Assembly: GCA_947631705.1 (NCBI GenBank)
Contig: CANRMJ010000011.1
Coordinates: forward strand, 1-41,646
From: an uncultured Clostridia bacterium
GTDB taxonomy: Bacteria > Bacillota > Clostridia > Oscillospirales > Acutalibacteraceae
Length of the DNA stretch: 41,646 bases
Direction: 5' to 3'
The notes under the pieces: generated by a model
Told to the model about the DNA's origin: nothing
What the model saw: only the letters and a program-made list of their open reading frames with translations
Database searches by the model: none
Part shown: positions 16,827 through 25,094 of the stretch, piece by piece
Layout: every line of letters begins with the position of its first letter
How positions within the stretch are numbered: the stretch's first letter is position 1
Position numbers and translations under genes: made by a program

Positions 16827-18425
16827 TTACAGCTTTTGCAGCAATCTGTAAGACGGCTTTTCGTTTCCGTAAAGATCCGTTGAGCCGTGAACGCGGCGGC
16901 GCATTTTATCCTCGCCTTCCTCACCGCAGTGAGTGCGATAGTCGTTTAACGAAAACCACATATATCCTTTTATATTATCTATTTTTTTATACATTTTAAT
17001 CCGCTCTTCAAGGATTCGCGATCTTTCCTCATCGCCGCCCTTAAAATGCGGCTCGCAAAGCCCGAATTCCGAAACAACAAGCGGCATACCCTCAGCCTTT
17101 TTGCAGGTTCTTATCATATGGTTTTCAATATCGTTGCTCGGCTCCCACAAACCGAGATAATCATTCCACATTGCAATATCGCCGTAAAGGGTTGCGTCGT
17201 CCTTATCGGCGTTTTCAACACGGCTCAATGTGTTGGAAACGTAGTTTACAAGGCGCCTGCAATCAATTGATTTAAAATATTTAACCATTTCTCGAACATA
17301 CGCAACGGTGGGCTCGCTTTCCGCTCCAAGCTCGTTGCCTACGCCCCAAAATATTATAGACGGGTGGTGCGAATGAAAATAAACCATTTCATCAGCCTGC
17401 TGCTTTGCTATGTCAAGCTGCAACGGCGTTGCCTTTTTGGGATATCCCCAATAAGGTATTTCCTCCTGAACGAGCAAACCGTTTTCATCGCACCAATCAA
17501 AAATGCCGTTGTCCTGCTGCCAGTGAAAGCGGGTGAAAACACAGCCCGCGTTTTTGAGCTGCTTTAAGCATTTGATGCTGTGTTCAAGCGGCTCCGCCAT
17601 ACCGTAATCAGGATGAGAACCGGGCATCCATTCACAGCCTTTAAGATATATTTCCCTGCCGTTTAAAAGTATTTTTTCTCCCTGAACTTCAATTTTGCGA
17701 AATCCTGTTCGTATTTCATAAAAATCGTTATCGGTTTCAAGCGCGATTCTGTATAAATTCGGGGAATAACAGCTCCATAGCTTTAAATTATCAAATTCAA
17801 GCGCAATTTCATTTTCAATACTGTTTAAATGCTTGCTTATGATTGTTTCATTGTTTGAATAGTCTGTGATTTTAACCGTGCCGCTGTGTGATTTGCCGTC
17901 AAAAAAGGCTGTTTTTATTCTCAGTGTGCCGCCGCAAAGCTCATTATTAAAGGAGCGTATTTCTTCTTCCGTGCGCAGATATTCAATTCCGTTTGGCTCG
18001 GCAAAGAGCAGCTCGACTTTTCTTATTATGCCGCCGTCATCCGCCCAGTCAAAATCATCACCGTGGGGAAGCATTTCTTCAATGTGGGCATTGCTCACAA
18101 TCACTTTGATTTTATTGTTGCCGCCGAAAACAACTTTGCTTGTGATATCAAAGCCGAAAGGGGTAAAGCCCGAACGGCTGTGCCGACCCGCGAAAGCGCC
18201 GTTTATGTAAACATCCGCCGTGTGATAAACAGCGTTAAATGAGATAAACGCTTTTTTGTCTTTCAGTGTTTTATCTATAAAAACGGTAGTCTGATATTCC
18301 GCCGTGCCTCTGTGTTTCATAACGTTTTCATCCACATTCCAGGTGTGCGGAACGGTAACTTTTGCCGAATAATTCAATTCTTTAATTGAAAAATCCCATT
18401 TGTTTAAAGAAATAACGCGTCGCAT
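16827..18425 (-). CDS. Glycoside hydrolase family 2 enzyme (beta-galactosidase/glucuronidase type), cytosolic
   Basis: 532 residues: jelly-roll sugar-binding domain (about 1-140), Ig-like domain (145-245) and TIM barrel (250-532). The acid/base is Glu365 in FWGVGNELG and the nucleophile Glu453 in LVVSEFGL. The motifs VPHTWN, FNAVYHTADVYINGAFAGRHSRSGFTPF and RFHWQQD are GH2-typical. It lacks the extra C-terminal domains of LacZ. There is no signal peptide. The start overlaps the end of the DUF5107-TPR gene by 22 nt and has a near-perfect AAAGGAGGAG site, so the two are translationally coupled and probably act on the same glycan. Beta-galactosidase and beta-glucuronidase activities cannot be separated from sequence alone. 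Confidence 0.92.
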   Translation of the reverse strand: MRRVISLNKWDFSIKELNYSAKVTVPHTWNVDENVMKHRGTAEYQTTVFIDKTLKDKKAFISFNAVYHTADVYINGAFAGRHSRSGFTPFGFDITSKVVFGGNNKIKVIVSNAHIEEMLPHGDDFDWADDGGIIRKVELLFAEPNGIEYLRTEEEIRSFNNELCGGTLRIKTAFFDGKSHSGTVKITDYSNNETIISKHLNSIENEIALEFDNLKLWSCYSPNLYRIALETDNDFYEIRTGFRKIEVQGEKILLNGREIYLKGCEWMPGSHPDYGMAEPLEHSIKCLKQLKNAGCVFTRFHWQQDNGIFDWCDENGLLVQEEIPYWGYPKKATPLQLDIAKQQADEMVYFHSHHPSIIFWGVGNELGAESEPTVAYVREMVKYFKSIDCRRLVNYVSNTLSRVENADKDDATLYGDIAMWNDYLGLWEPSNDIENHMIRTCKKAEGMPLVVSEFGLCEPHFKGGDEERSRILEERIKMYKKIDNIKGYMWFSLNDYRTHCGEEGEDKMRRRVHGSTDLYGNEKPSYRLLQKL

Positions 18426-21400
18426 ATTCGCTCCTCCTTTGAATTTGATTCGCTTTGAATAAACAGTAATTGATAATGCGTTGCAATCTGAAACACATTT
18501 CGGTTTTCTTTTAGCGCCAGCTCAAATAAACGCCTGCTCTCATCTTTGCTGCCCAATCCGTATAAGCCCAGCGCTTTCATAAATAAACAGTGCAATCTGT
18601 TTTTTGTTTTCGGATCTTCCTCAAACACCAATAAATCCGGAAGAGAAACGGCAAAATAATCAATTTCCGCATCGTCGTTAATATGATTATCGGCATATGA
18701 AATAAGTTTGCGGAAACGGTTTTCCGCGTTTTCGGCATCACCGAGCTTGAGCAGCGCCAAGCCCTGATAAAAAATCGTTTCGGGCGGTCTGTCGTTGTAA
18801 TAAACGGCAGAAGCGGGCTCGGATATTCCTTCAGACGCTTTCTCAAAATACATTTTCGCAATGTCGGTTTTGCCCGCCTTTTCATAAGCGCAGCCGAGAT
18901 AATAGTTTTGCCTGTTTTCCTGTGCGCCGTAAAGCTTGCCTTCTCCAAGATTTTGAGGATATTCAAAGGTGCTGTTAATGTGGTTTATAGCTGTTTGCGT
19001 GCTGCCGTTTTTCAGATTTTCCGCCGCAAGAGCAATATTTGAAAAAAGATATTGCTCCGGCACCTTGCCTTCTCCGCCCTCCCACGGGTGGAATTCGTGC
19101 GTAAGCAACGGAGAGCCGAACCTATTATGTTCGACTCTCGGTTGCTTAAGAATAAGTTTCAGAGCGTCGGCATAACTGCCTGTGAGATTGAGAAGTGTTA
19201 TGTATTCAAGATAAAGGTCGTCGCGGCTGCAAACCGTTTTTAAGTGCCTTTGCAGAAATTCAAGACGTTTTGCGGGCGAAACTCCGATCCTCTTTTTCAG
19301 CAAGTCAAGCTCATAGAGTATTCTTGCGTCTGTTTCATCAATTGAAAACGCTTTGTTCATAAATTCAAGCGCTTTATCCGCGTTGTTTTTAAAATTGTAA
19401 TAAAGCAGTGATAAATTGCGGTATGGAGTCGCAAAATCACAGCCGAGAGCCGCTGATTTTTCAAAGCAGCTTATTGCGTCGCCGTGGCGTTCCCTGTCGT
19501 AATACAAATTTCCGAGATAATACGGCGCTTTAAAATCCCTTTGATTTTTGCTCATTGCAAATGTAAGCACCTCAATATCCTCAAGCCTGTTTGGAAAACA
19601 GCATCGGGGATCGCGGCAAAACGCCTTATCAAGATGCGATTTATATTCTTCACCCGCTTTATAAGAGCAGTAAGCCTTGTAATAATCAATCATCGGATAG
19701 TCGGATTTATCCATATTAAGCAGCTCCAGCGCGTCATTATAAAAGCCCGCGGATAAAAATTCAAGAGACAAATCAATCAGCATATTCGGATTTATTATAT
19801 GCCTTGATATATCTTTTCCCGATTGATAAAGCGCCGCAATGTTTAAATTGTCAACGGACAAAGCATAATCGGCATTTGATTTATAATCCCCGCCAAGCGC
19901 CTTTAAAAGCATTGTTTTAAGATTGAGAGCGTTTAAATTACGCGCGTTATATATCAGCGAATTGTTCACAAATTCAAGCGCCGTTTCATATTCTTTTTGA
20001 AGTGAACCGATCAGCGACATAAAAAAATATGAATTGCTTTTTGTTTCTGCATTCCAAACGGCTTTATAAAATGAATCGTATGCCTCATTGTATCTTTCCT
20101 GATAAAACAGGCAAAGTCCGAGATTGTAATATATTTCTCCGTTGATAGGATTCGGATTTGAGCGCGTTTGCTTTTTTATTGCCGTTCTGAAAAAGCGCTC
20201 GCTTTCTTTAATACAGCCCTTTTTGAAAAGCAGCATACCGTAGGCGTTATTAAGCCTTATATCCGTTTTATCTCGTTTGAGCCCTTCGGTGTAATAATCT
20301 TCAGCTCTGCGTGTTGCGTGGCGATACTGTTCAACGTGAAGTCCGTATAAATAAAGATCCTCGGCGGTTTCACATTCGGCGGGCAGCGGCGCGGGCTTTG
20401 CGGGCTTGGGAATATCCTGCTTTTTAACATCTCCGTTAAACATCAAAACGGTTTTGCCGTTTTTGATAATTTTAACGGTGATATCCTCAAAGCGGTAACC
20501 GTTGTTTTTAATGCTCACTTCATAAGTGTTTGCGCAAATCAGATCAAGCGGTTGAGAAAATATATCATTTATCTTAATTTCGCATTTTCCAAGCGTTCCC
20601 GAGCAGTAGAGCTTAACGGTTATCTTGTCGTCCGCCTCAAGATGAAGAGCCAAATCCTTTGTTGCGTTATGAACGGTTCCCAAATCGTGATACGGCATAA
20701 AATACTGGGTAAAATCCTTGCTTTCCATAGGCGCTATGTAGCTGAAATCGGGCTGATTGTCTGTAAAGCAGCCTGTCATAAGCTCTATGTAAGGTCCGTC
20801 TGTATCGGTTAAATTCCTCTCCCACGCCCTGCCGAAATCGCCGCATCCCCAAGTCCATTGCTTTTTGCCCGGAGATATATGGTGGTCTGCCACGTGAAGA
20901 ATTCCCGCGCCTGCGCCTTCGTCATAGCCTCCCACAAAATCGTAATCGCTTTTTGCCGCCATATACGATGTGGGCACAGGCAAATTTTTGTATCTTGAAA
21001 TATCAACGCCCTTTGAATAATCCACCTTGTAATAAGTTCCCGTTGCAATCGGAAAGGTTGAAACATCGCGCTTTCCGTGATCCGTAACGGCGGTTACATC
21101 GGGCGGAAATATACTGCGGTAATTTTCGTTTACCGCAACGGCGGGATTCGCCCACCAAAGAAAAGTTTGTTTTGTGTTTGTTCTGTTAAAAAGATGATTT
21201 TTCAACTCAAGATATGCCTTTTCGGGATACAGGGTAAATTCCGTTTCGCCTTTTGTGTGAAACATATTTTCTGTTTCGCTCACAATAACCGTTGCGCTGC
21301 CGTTGCCGTTTTTGCGATATGTATAATTCACCTCGTCAAAGGTGCTCGGTCTGTGATGCTGCGGCCAGTTGAACTCTATTCCGCCCGAAATCCACGGTCC

Positions 21401-21730
21401 GGCGAGCCCCACAAGAGCAGGCTTTATCACATGATTGTAATAAACGAAATCATAATTTCTCGTTTTGTCATAAGCCCTGTGAACCCTGCCGCCAAGCTCC
21501 GGCAGAATCATAATTTTAAGATAGTCATTTTCAAGAAACACAGCCTTATACGCTTTATCCCTTTTTTTGTTGCCTATTTTATCGATCACGGGGTGAGGAT
21601 ACACTTTGCCGCTGCTGCCCTGATATACTCTTTTTTCAAGAAAAAGCGGATTTTTATCGGGCTTTCCGATTTCATATGTGGGGATGATGATTTCTTCTTC
21701 CCACACATTAACTTTAGAAATATTGTTCAC
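18404..21730 (-). CDS. DUF5107 domain protein with C-terminal TPR repeats
   Basis: 1108 residues. Residues ~1-380 are the DUF5107 domain, with a galactose-mutarotase-like look (ILPELGGRVHRAYDKTRNYDFVYYN, then GGIEFNWPQHHRPSTF and WWANPAV). From ~440 onward there is an array of tetratricopeptide helices (for example YNLGLCLFYQERYNEAYDSFYKA). There is no signal peptide or membrane segment. The start is GTG at 21730, with GGGAG 10 nt upstream. Family members commonly sit beside glycoside hydrolases, which suggests a carbohydrate-active or carbohydrate-binding role, but I know of no proven function. A palindromic repeat (19102-19148) lies within the frame and adds about 15 codons (QPRVEHNRFGSPLL region) before the motif HEFHPWEGGEGKV. 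The downstream GH2 gene overlaps its end. Confidence 0.88.
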   Translation of the reverse strand: MNNISKVNVWEEEIIIPTYEIGKPDKNPLFLEKRVYQGSSGKVYPHPVIDKIGNKKRDKAYKAVFLENDYLKIMILPELGGRVHRAYDKTRNYDFVYYNHVIKPALVGLAGPWISGGIEFNWPQHHRPSTFDEVNYTYRKNGNGSATVIVSETENMFHTKGETEFTLYPEKAYLELKNHLFNRTNTKQTFLWWANPAVAVNENYRSIFPPDVTAVTDHGKRDVSTFPIATGTYYKVDYSKGVDISRYKNLPVPTSYMAAKSDYDFVGGYDEGAGAGILHVADHHISPGKKQWTWGCGDFGRAWERNLTDTDGPYIELMTGCFTDNQPDFSYIAPMESKDFTQYFMPYHDLGTVHNATKDLALHLEADDKITVKLYCSGTLGKCEIKINDIFSQPLDLICANTYEVSIKNNGYRFEDITVKIIKNGKTVLMFNGDVKKQDIPKPAKPAPLPAECETAEDLYLYGLHVEQYRHATRRAEDYYTEGLKRDKTDIRLNNAYGMLLFKKGCIKESERFFRTAIKKQTRSNPNPINGEIYYNLGLCLFYQERYNEAYDSFYKAVWNAETKSNSYFFMSLIGSLQKEYETALEFVNNSLIYNARNLNALNLKTMLLKALGGDYKSNADYALSVDNLNIAALYQSGKDISRHIINPNMLIDLSLEFLSAGFYNDALELLNMDKSDYPMIDYYKAYCSYKAGEEYKSHLDKAFCRDPRCCFPNRLEDIEVLTFAMSKNQRDFKAPYYLGNLYYDRERHGDAISCFEKSAALGCDFATPYRNLSLLYYNFKNNADKALEFMNKAFSIDETDARILYELDLLKKRIGVSPAKRLEFLQRHLKTVCSRDDLYLEYITLLNLTGSYADALKLILKQPRVEHNRFGSPLLTHEFHPWEGGEGKVPEQYLFSNIALAAENLKNGSTQTAINHINSTFEYPQNLGEGKLYGAQENRQNYYLGCAYEKAGKTDIAKMYFEKASEGISEPASAVYYNDRPPETIFYQGLALLKLGDAENAENRFRKLISYADNHINDDAEIDYFAVSLPDLLVFEEDPKTKNRLHCLFMKALGLYGLGSKDESRRLFELALKENRNVFQIATHYQLLFIQSESNSKEERICDALFL
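19102..19148 (-). repeat. 47-bp palindromic element embedded in the DUF5107-TPR reading frame
   Basis: Arms of 20 bp (19102-19121 and 19129-19148) pair at 18 of 20 positions around a 7-nt loop; the ends are TAAGCAAC / GTTGCTTA. Its reverse complement matches the intergenic copy at 37182-37228 at 40 of 47 positions. The element ends in TA on both sides. Removing 45 bp (one TA plus the interior) keeps the frame and changes LILK-insert-THEFHPW to LILTHEFHPW, a continuous family-like sequence. This points to insertion with TA duplication. It is translated as part of the protein and would form a long mRNA hairpin. Confidence 0.8.
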
Positions 21731-21747
21731 TTATAAGCATCTCCCGC

Positions 21748-21776
21748 TTGACATTGATTTATTTTTATTATAGTAT
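21748..21776 (+). promoter_or_regulatory. Near-consensus sigma-A promoter of the araC-proS-GH95 operon
   Basis: TTGACA (21748-21753), exactly 17 nt, TAGTAT (21771-21776), about 100 nt before the AraC start. This is the strongest promoter match in the window. Confidence 0.8.
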
Positions 21777-21793
21777 GTTTTTCATAGGATTTG

Positions 21794-21812
21794 TTTTGAT
21801 ATTTTATCAAAA
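21794..21812 (+). promoter_or_regulatory. Perfect inverted repeat in the divergent promoter region
   Basis: TTTTGATA-TTT-TATCAAAA, an 8-3-8 perfect palindrome between the DUF5107 gene and the AraC gene, about 18 bp downstream of the plus-strand -10 box. It could be an operator or a leader hairpin. AraC proteins usually bind direct repeats, so the binding factor is unclear. Confidence 0.45.
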
Positions 21813-21876
21813 AATTTAGAAATCTTATTTTAATATTATGCAGCTAACAGGAAACGGCCTTGAAAAAGGCTCTCAT

Positions 21877-22665
21877 ATGTATTTTTACACCCCGTCGCAA
21901 ACCGCAAAAAAATTATTGTATTACCCGATAGCGGCAGGCGAATTTTATTGCGGCAGCGAATACTGCGTTGAAAGAAACAGCTACAACAGCATTCTCGCGA
22001 TATACGTTCTTGAAGGCGCCTTAACCATGCTCATAAACAATACTGAGCTTGACGCGCAGGAAAACGAATTGCTGCTGATAGACTGCTATAAGCCGCACAA
22101 ATATTTTGCAAAAAGCAGCGCGCACACTTTGTGGGTGCATTTTGACGGCGGCAATTCACTCGAATGGTTCGGTGAAATCAAAGCGCAAAAAGGGCAAAAA
22201 ATAAAATGCGGCAGGCAAACCGCCGAACACATTTCGGACGTGATTTCAAGTATTAAGCAAAATCAAAACGAATATGATATTTCAAACAGGCTTTATTCTT
22301 TGCTCTGCAATATAAGCAAGAAAAATCAAAATCACGAAAGTAAAAAAGCGGATATTATAGAAACGGCGAAGAAATTTATAACTTCAAATTATCACGAAAA
22401 TATTTCCGTGAATGATATTTCCGCCGCGGCAAATATGAGCGCGTCTTATTTTTCAAAGCTCTTCAAGAAAGGCACCGGCTTTTCGCCTTATGATTATCTG
22501 CTCACGGTGCGCCTTGACAGGGCAAAGGAGCTGCTGCGGCAAACTGATGATTCAATAGAAAGCGTTGCCTTTAAAACGGGCTTTAACAGCGAATCAAACT
22601 TTATTTACTTTTTCAAAAAAGAAACGGGCGTTTCTCCGCTGAAATTCAGAAAAATTAAATTTTAG
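21877..22665 (+). CDS. AraC-family regulator with cupin sensor
   Basis: 262 residues from the ATG at 21877, chosen because AAAAAGG lies 7 nt upstream; an in-frame ATG at 21838 has no ribosome site. The N-terminal cupin is about residues 10-100 (IYVLEGALTMLINNTEL and ENELLLIDCYKPHKYF). The C-terminal DNA-binding part has ISVNDISAAANMSASYFSKLFKKGTG and SIESVAFKTGFNSESNFIYFFKKETGVSPLKFR. It is divergent from the DUF5107/GH2 pair and leads the proS-acetyltransferase-GH95 genes, so it probably controls one or both sets. The inducer is unknown. Confidence 0.9.
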   Translation: MYFYTPSQTAKKLLYYPIAAGEFYCGSEYCVERNSYNSILAIYVLEGALTMLINNTELDAQENELLLIDCYKPHKYFAKSSAHTLWVHFDGGNSLEWFGEIKAQKGQKIKCGRQTAEHISDVISSIKQNQNEYDISNRLYSLLCNISKKNQNHESKKADIIETAKKFITSNYHENISVNDISAAANMSASYFSKLFKKGTGFSPYDYLLTVRLDRAKELLRQTDDSIESVAFKTGFNSESNFIYFFKKETGVSPLKFRKIKF

Positions 22666-22703
22666 TATTGCGGATTAAGCAACGGAAAGGAATGATTATA
22701 TTT

Positions 22704-24413
22704 ATGAAATTTGAAAAACTTGTAGGCGAGCGTTTTCGCGAAAGACCGTCTGACTGCGTTGTGGACAGCCATGCCTTTATGCTTCGCGGCGGATATATTA
22801 AATATGTGGCAAACGGCATTTTTTCATCATATTTGCCGCTTAAAAGGATAACCCGAAAGATTGAAAATATACTTAGGGAGGAAATGGAGGCTATCGACGG
22901 TCAGGAGGTTCAGTTCCCCGTTGTTATGCCGGCGTCGCTCTGGCAGGAATCGGGCAGATATGAAAGCATAGGCAAGGAAATGGCGCGCTTTAACGACCGC
23001 GGCGGCAGCCCTCTCGTTCTCGGAATGACCCATGAGGAGGCGGCTGTTCAGCTTGTGCGCGAATGGGCGCAGAGCTACACAAAATACCCCTTTATGATTT
23101 ATCAGATACAAACGAAATTCAGAGATGAGGCGCGCCCTCGCGCGGGGCTTATTCGTGTTCGTGAATTCACTATGAAAGACGCGTATTCTTTTCACACAAG
23201 CCGAAAGGATTTGGAAAATTACTATGCCGAATGTCACAGGGCATATGAGCGCATTTTCAGACGTGTGGGTCTGCCGGAGGTCATTTCCGTTGCGTCCGAT
23301 TCAGGAATGATGGGCGGCAACACCTCTCATGAATTTATGCTGCTCACTCCGATAGGGGAGGATTCCGTTGCGATCTGCAAAGAATGTGATTACAGGGCGA
23401 ACACGGAAGCCGCCGAATGTATTGTTAAAAATCAAAAAAACGGCGATTCAGAAGAATTAACGCTTGTTTACACGCCGGATATTCATACTATCGAAGATGT
23501 TTGCAATTTTCTGAAATGCGATGTAAAAACCTCTTGCAAAGCGGTGGTTTATCAGCGAAATTCAGATAACGGTTATATTGTTTTATTTATACGAGGCGAT
23601 CTTGAGGTAAATGAAACAAAGCTTACAAATTATTTGGGCTGTGAAATTCATCCCGCTGTTATTACTGAGGAGAGCGGGCTTAAAGCGGGCTATATAGGCC
23701 CCGTAAATTTAAAGGGCGATTTCACGGTTTTGTTTGACCGTTCGCTTGAAGGGCTTAACAATCTTTCCTGCGGGGCAAACATACCCGAATATCATTACAC
23801 GGGATTTGATACTGAGAGGGATATAGAAGGAGCCGAATTTCACGATTTTGCCAAAATCACGGAAAACGGCATTTGCCCAAAATGCGGAAAGCATTCTATA
23901 ACCGTTTCACGAGGTATTGAAGTGGGCAATATTTTCCAACTCGGAACAAAGTACACAAAATCCATGAATATGACATATGTTGACGCCGACGGAAAATCGC
24001 AATATCCGATTATGGGGTGCTACGGTATAGGAGTGGGCAGACTTGCCGCCGCAATCTGCGAGGCTCACCATGATGAATACGGGCCGATATGGCCGTTTGC
24101 GGTGGCTCCCTGGCAGGTTCACATTTGCGCCCTCCGACCCGACAGCGACGAGGTTAAGTCCTATTCCGACAAGCTGTATGAGGAGCTGCAAGGCAGGGGC
24201 GCCGAGGTGGTTTATGACGACCGCGAGGTTAGCGCAGGAGTTAAATTTTCAGACGCTGATTTGCTCGGCGTTCCGTTCAGAGTTATAATCAGTCCGCGTA
24301 ATATCAAACAGAATATCGTTGAAATCGTTTCAAGAGATAAGAGCTTTTCCGCCGAGCTCCCCATGGATCATGCGGCAGATGAAATATTAAAAATTTTATC
24401 GGACGCGAAGTAA
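22704..24413 (+). CDS. proS: Proline--tRNA ligase (bacterial type with editing domain)
   Basis: Charges tRNA-Pro. 569 residues from the ATG at 22704 (AAAGGA 12 nt upstream; an earlier in-frame ATG at 22692 abuts that site). Class II synthetase motifs are visible: motif 1 region (FPVVMPASLWQESGRY), motif 2 (QTKFRDEARPRAGLIRVREFTMKDAYSF) and motif 3 (GIGVGRLAAAICE). A YbaK-like editing insertion lies around 240-385 (KTSCKAVVYQ... LKAGYIGPVNL). The anticodon-binding domain forms the C-terminus (VAPWQVHICALRPD onward). It is 38 bp after the AraC gene and 42 bp before the acetyltransferase, an odd place for a housekeeping gene. A second proS elsewhere is possible. Confidence 0.96.
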   Translation: MKFEKLVGERFRERPSDCVVDSHAFMLRGGYIKYVANGIFSSYLPLKRITRKIENILREEMEAIDGQEVQFPVVMPASLWQESGRYESIGKEMARFNDRGGSPLVLGMTHEEAAVQLVREWAQSYTKYPFMIYQIQTKFRDEARPRAGLIRVREFTMKDAYSFHTSRKDLENYYAECHRAYERIFRRVGLPEVISVASDSGMMGGNTSHEFMLLTPIGEDSVAICKECDYRANTEAAECIVKNQKNGDSEELTLVYTPDIHTIEDVCNFLKCDVKTSCKAVVYQRNSDNGYIVLFIRGDLEVNETKLTNYLGCEIHPAVITEESGLKAGYIGPVNLKGDFTVLFDRSLEGLNNLSCGANIPEYHYTGFDTERDIEGAEFHDFAKITENGICPKCGKHSITVSRGIEVGNIFQLGTKYTKSMNMTYVDADGKSQYPIMGCYGIGVGRLAAAICEAHHDEYGPIWPFAVAPWQVHICALRPDSDEVKSYSDKLYEELQGRGAEVVYDDREVSAGVKFSDADLLGVPFRVIISPRNIKQNIVEIVSRDKSFSAELPMDHAADEILKILSDAK

Positions 24414-24455
24414 AAAAATTTTGTTAATAAATGTGAATTAAGGGAGGTAAAATTT

Positions 24456-25073
24456 ATGACCGAAAGAGAAAGAATGGACGCGGGCTTGATTTACGATCCA
24501 ACCGTTGAGGAAATTATGACAGAGCAGAATTCATATCTTGAATTGCTGTATGATTTTAATTCAACACGTCCTAATGAAACGGAAAAACGCTCCGCTCTGC
24601 TTAAAAAGATGTTCGGCAAAATCGGGGAAGGCTGCTACATAGAACCTCCGTTTCACGCAAACTGGGCGGGCAGGCACGTATTTATGGGAAATTACGTTTA
24701 CGCGAATTTTAATCTAACGCTTGTTGACGACGCAAATATATTTATAGGAAACAAGGTTATGTTTGGCCCGAACGTAACCGTGGCAACGGCAAATCACCCG
24801 ATTTTTCCCGCGCTGAGGGAGCGGGCTCTGCAATACAACAAAGATGTTCGCATAGGAAACAACGTTTGGATAGGCTCCGGCTCGATTATCGTTCCGGGGG
24901 TCACAATAGGCGATAATTCGGTTATAGGCGCGGGCAGCGTCGTTACAAAGGATATACCGCCAAACGTTGTCGCTGTCGGAAATCCCTGTCGGGTTCTCCG
25001 TGTTATCAACGAGCACGACCGTGAATTTTTCTATAAAGATGAAAAAACGGACTGGGAAAATTTAAATCTTTAA
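24456..25073 (+). CDS. Maltose/galactoside O-acetyltransferase family protein (left-handed beta-helix)
   Basis: 205 residues. The N-terminal Maac domain (MTERERMDAGLIYDP) is followed by LbH hexapeptide repeats (NYVYANFNLTLVDDANIFIGNKVMFGPNVTV; IGNNVWIGSGSIIVPGVTIGDNSVIGAGSVV). His in VATANHPI is the catalytic base of LacA/Maa enzymes. Transfers acetyl from acetyl-CoA to a sugar hydroxyl, often proposed as detoxification of non-metabolised sugars. GGGAGG precedes the start. It is followed 21 bp later by the GH95 gene, suggesting that the acceptor is a product of that pathway. Confidence 0.93.
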   Translation: MTERERMDAGLIYDPTVEEIMTEQNSYLELLYDFNSTRPNETEKRSALLKKMFGKIGEGCYIEPPFHANWAGRHVFMGNYVYANFNLTLVDDANIFIGNKVMFGPNVTVATANHPIFPALRERALQYNKDVRIGNNVWIGSGSIIVPGVTIGDNSVIGAGSVVTKDIPPNVVAVGNPCRVLRVINEHDREFFYKDEKTDWENLNL

Positions 25074-25094
25074 CGTCAAAGGCAAGTGAAATAT

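Noticed and set aside
19102..19148. tRNA-derived repeat, because GTTCGACTC resembles a T-loop
   Set aside because: The flanking bases do not form a T-stem or acceptor stem; the palindrome itself explains the symmetry.
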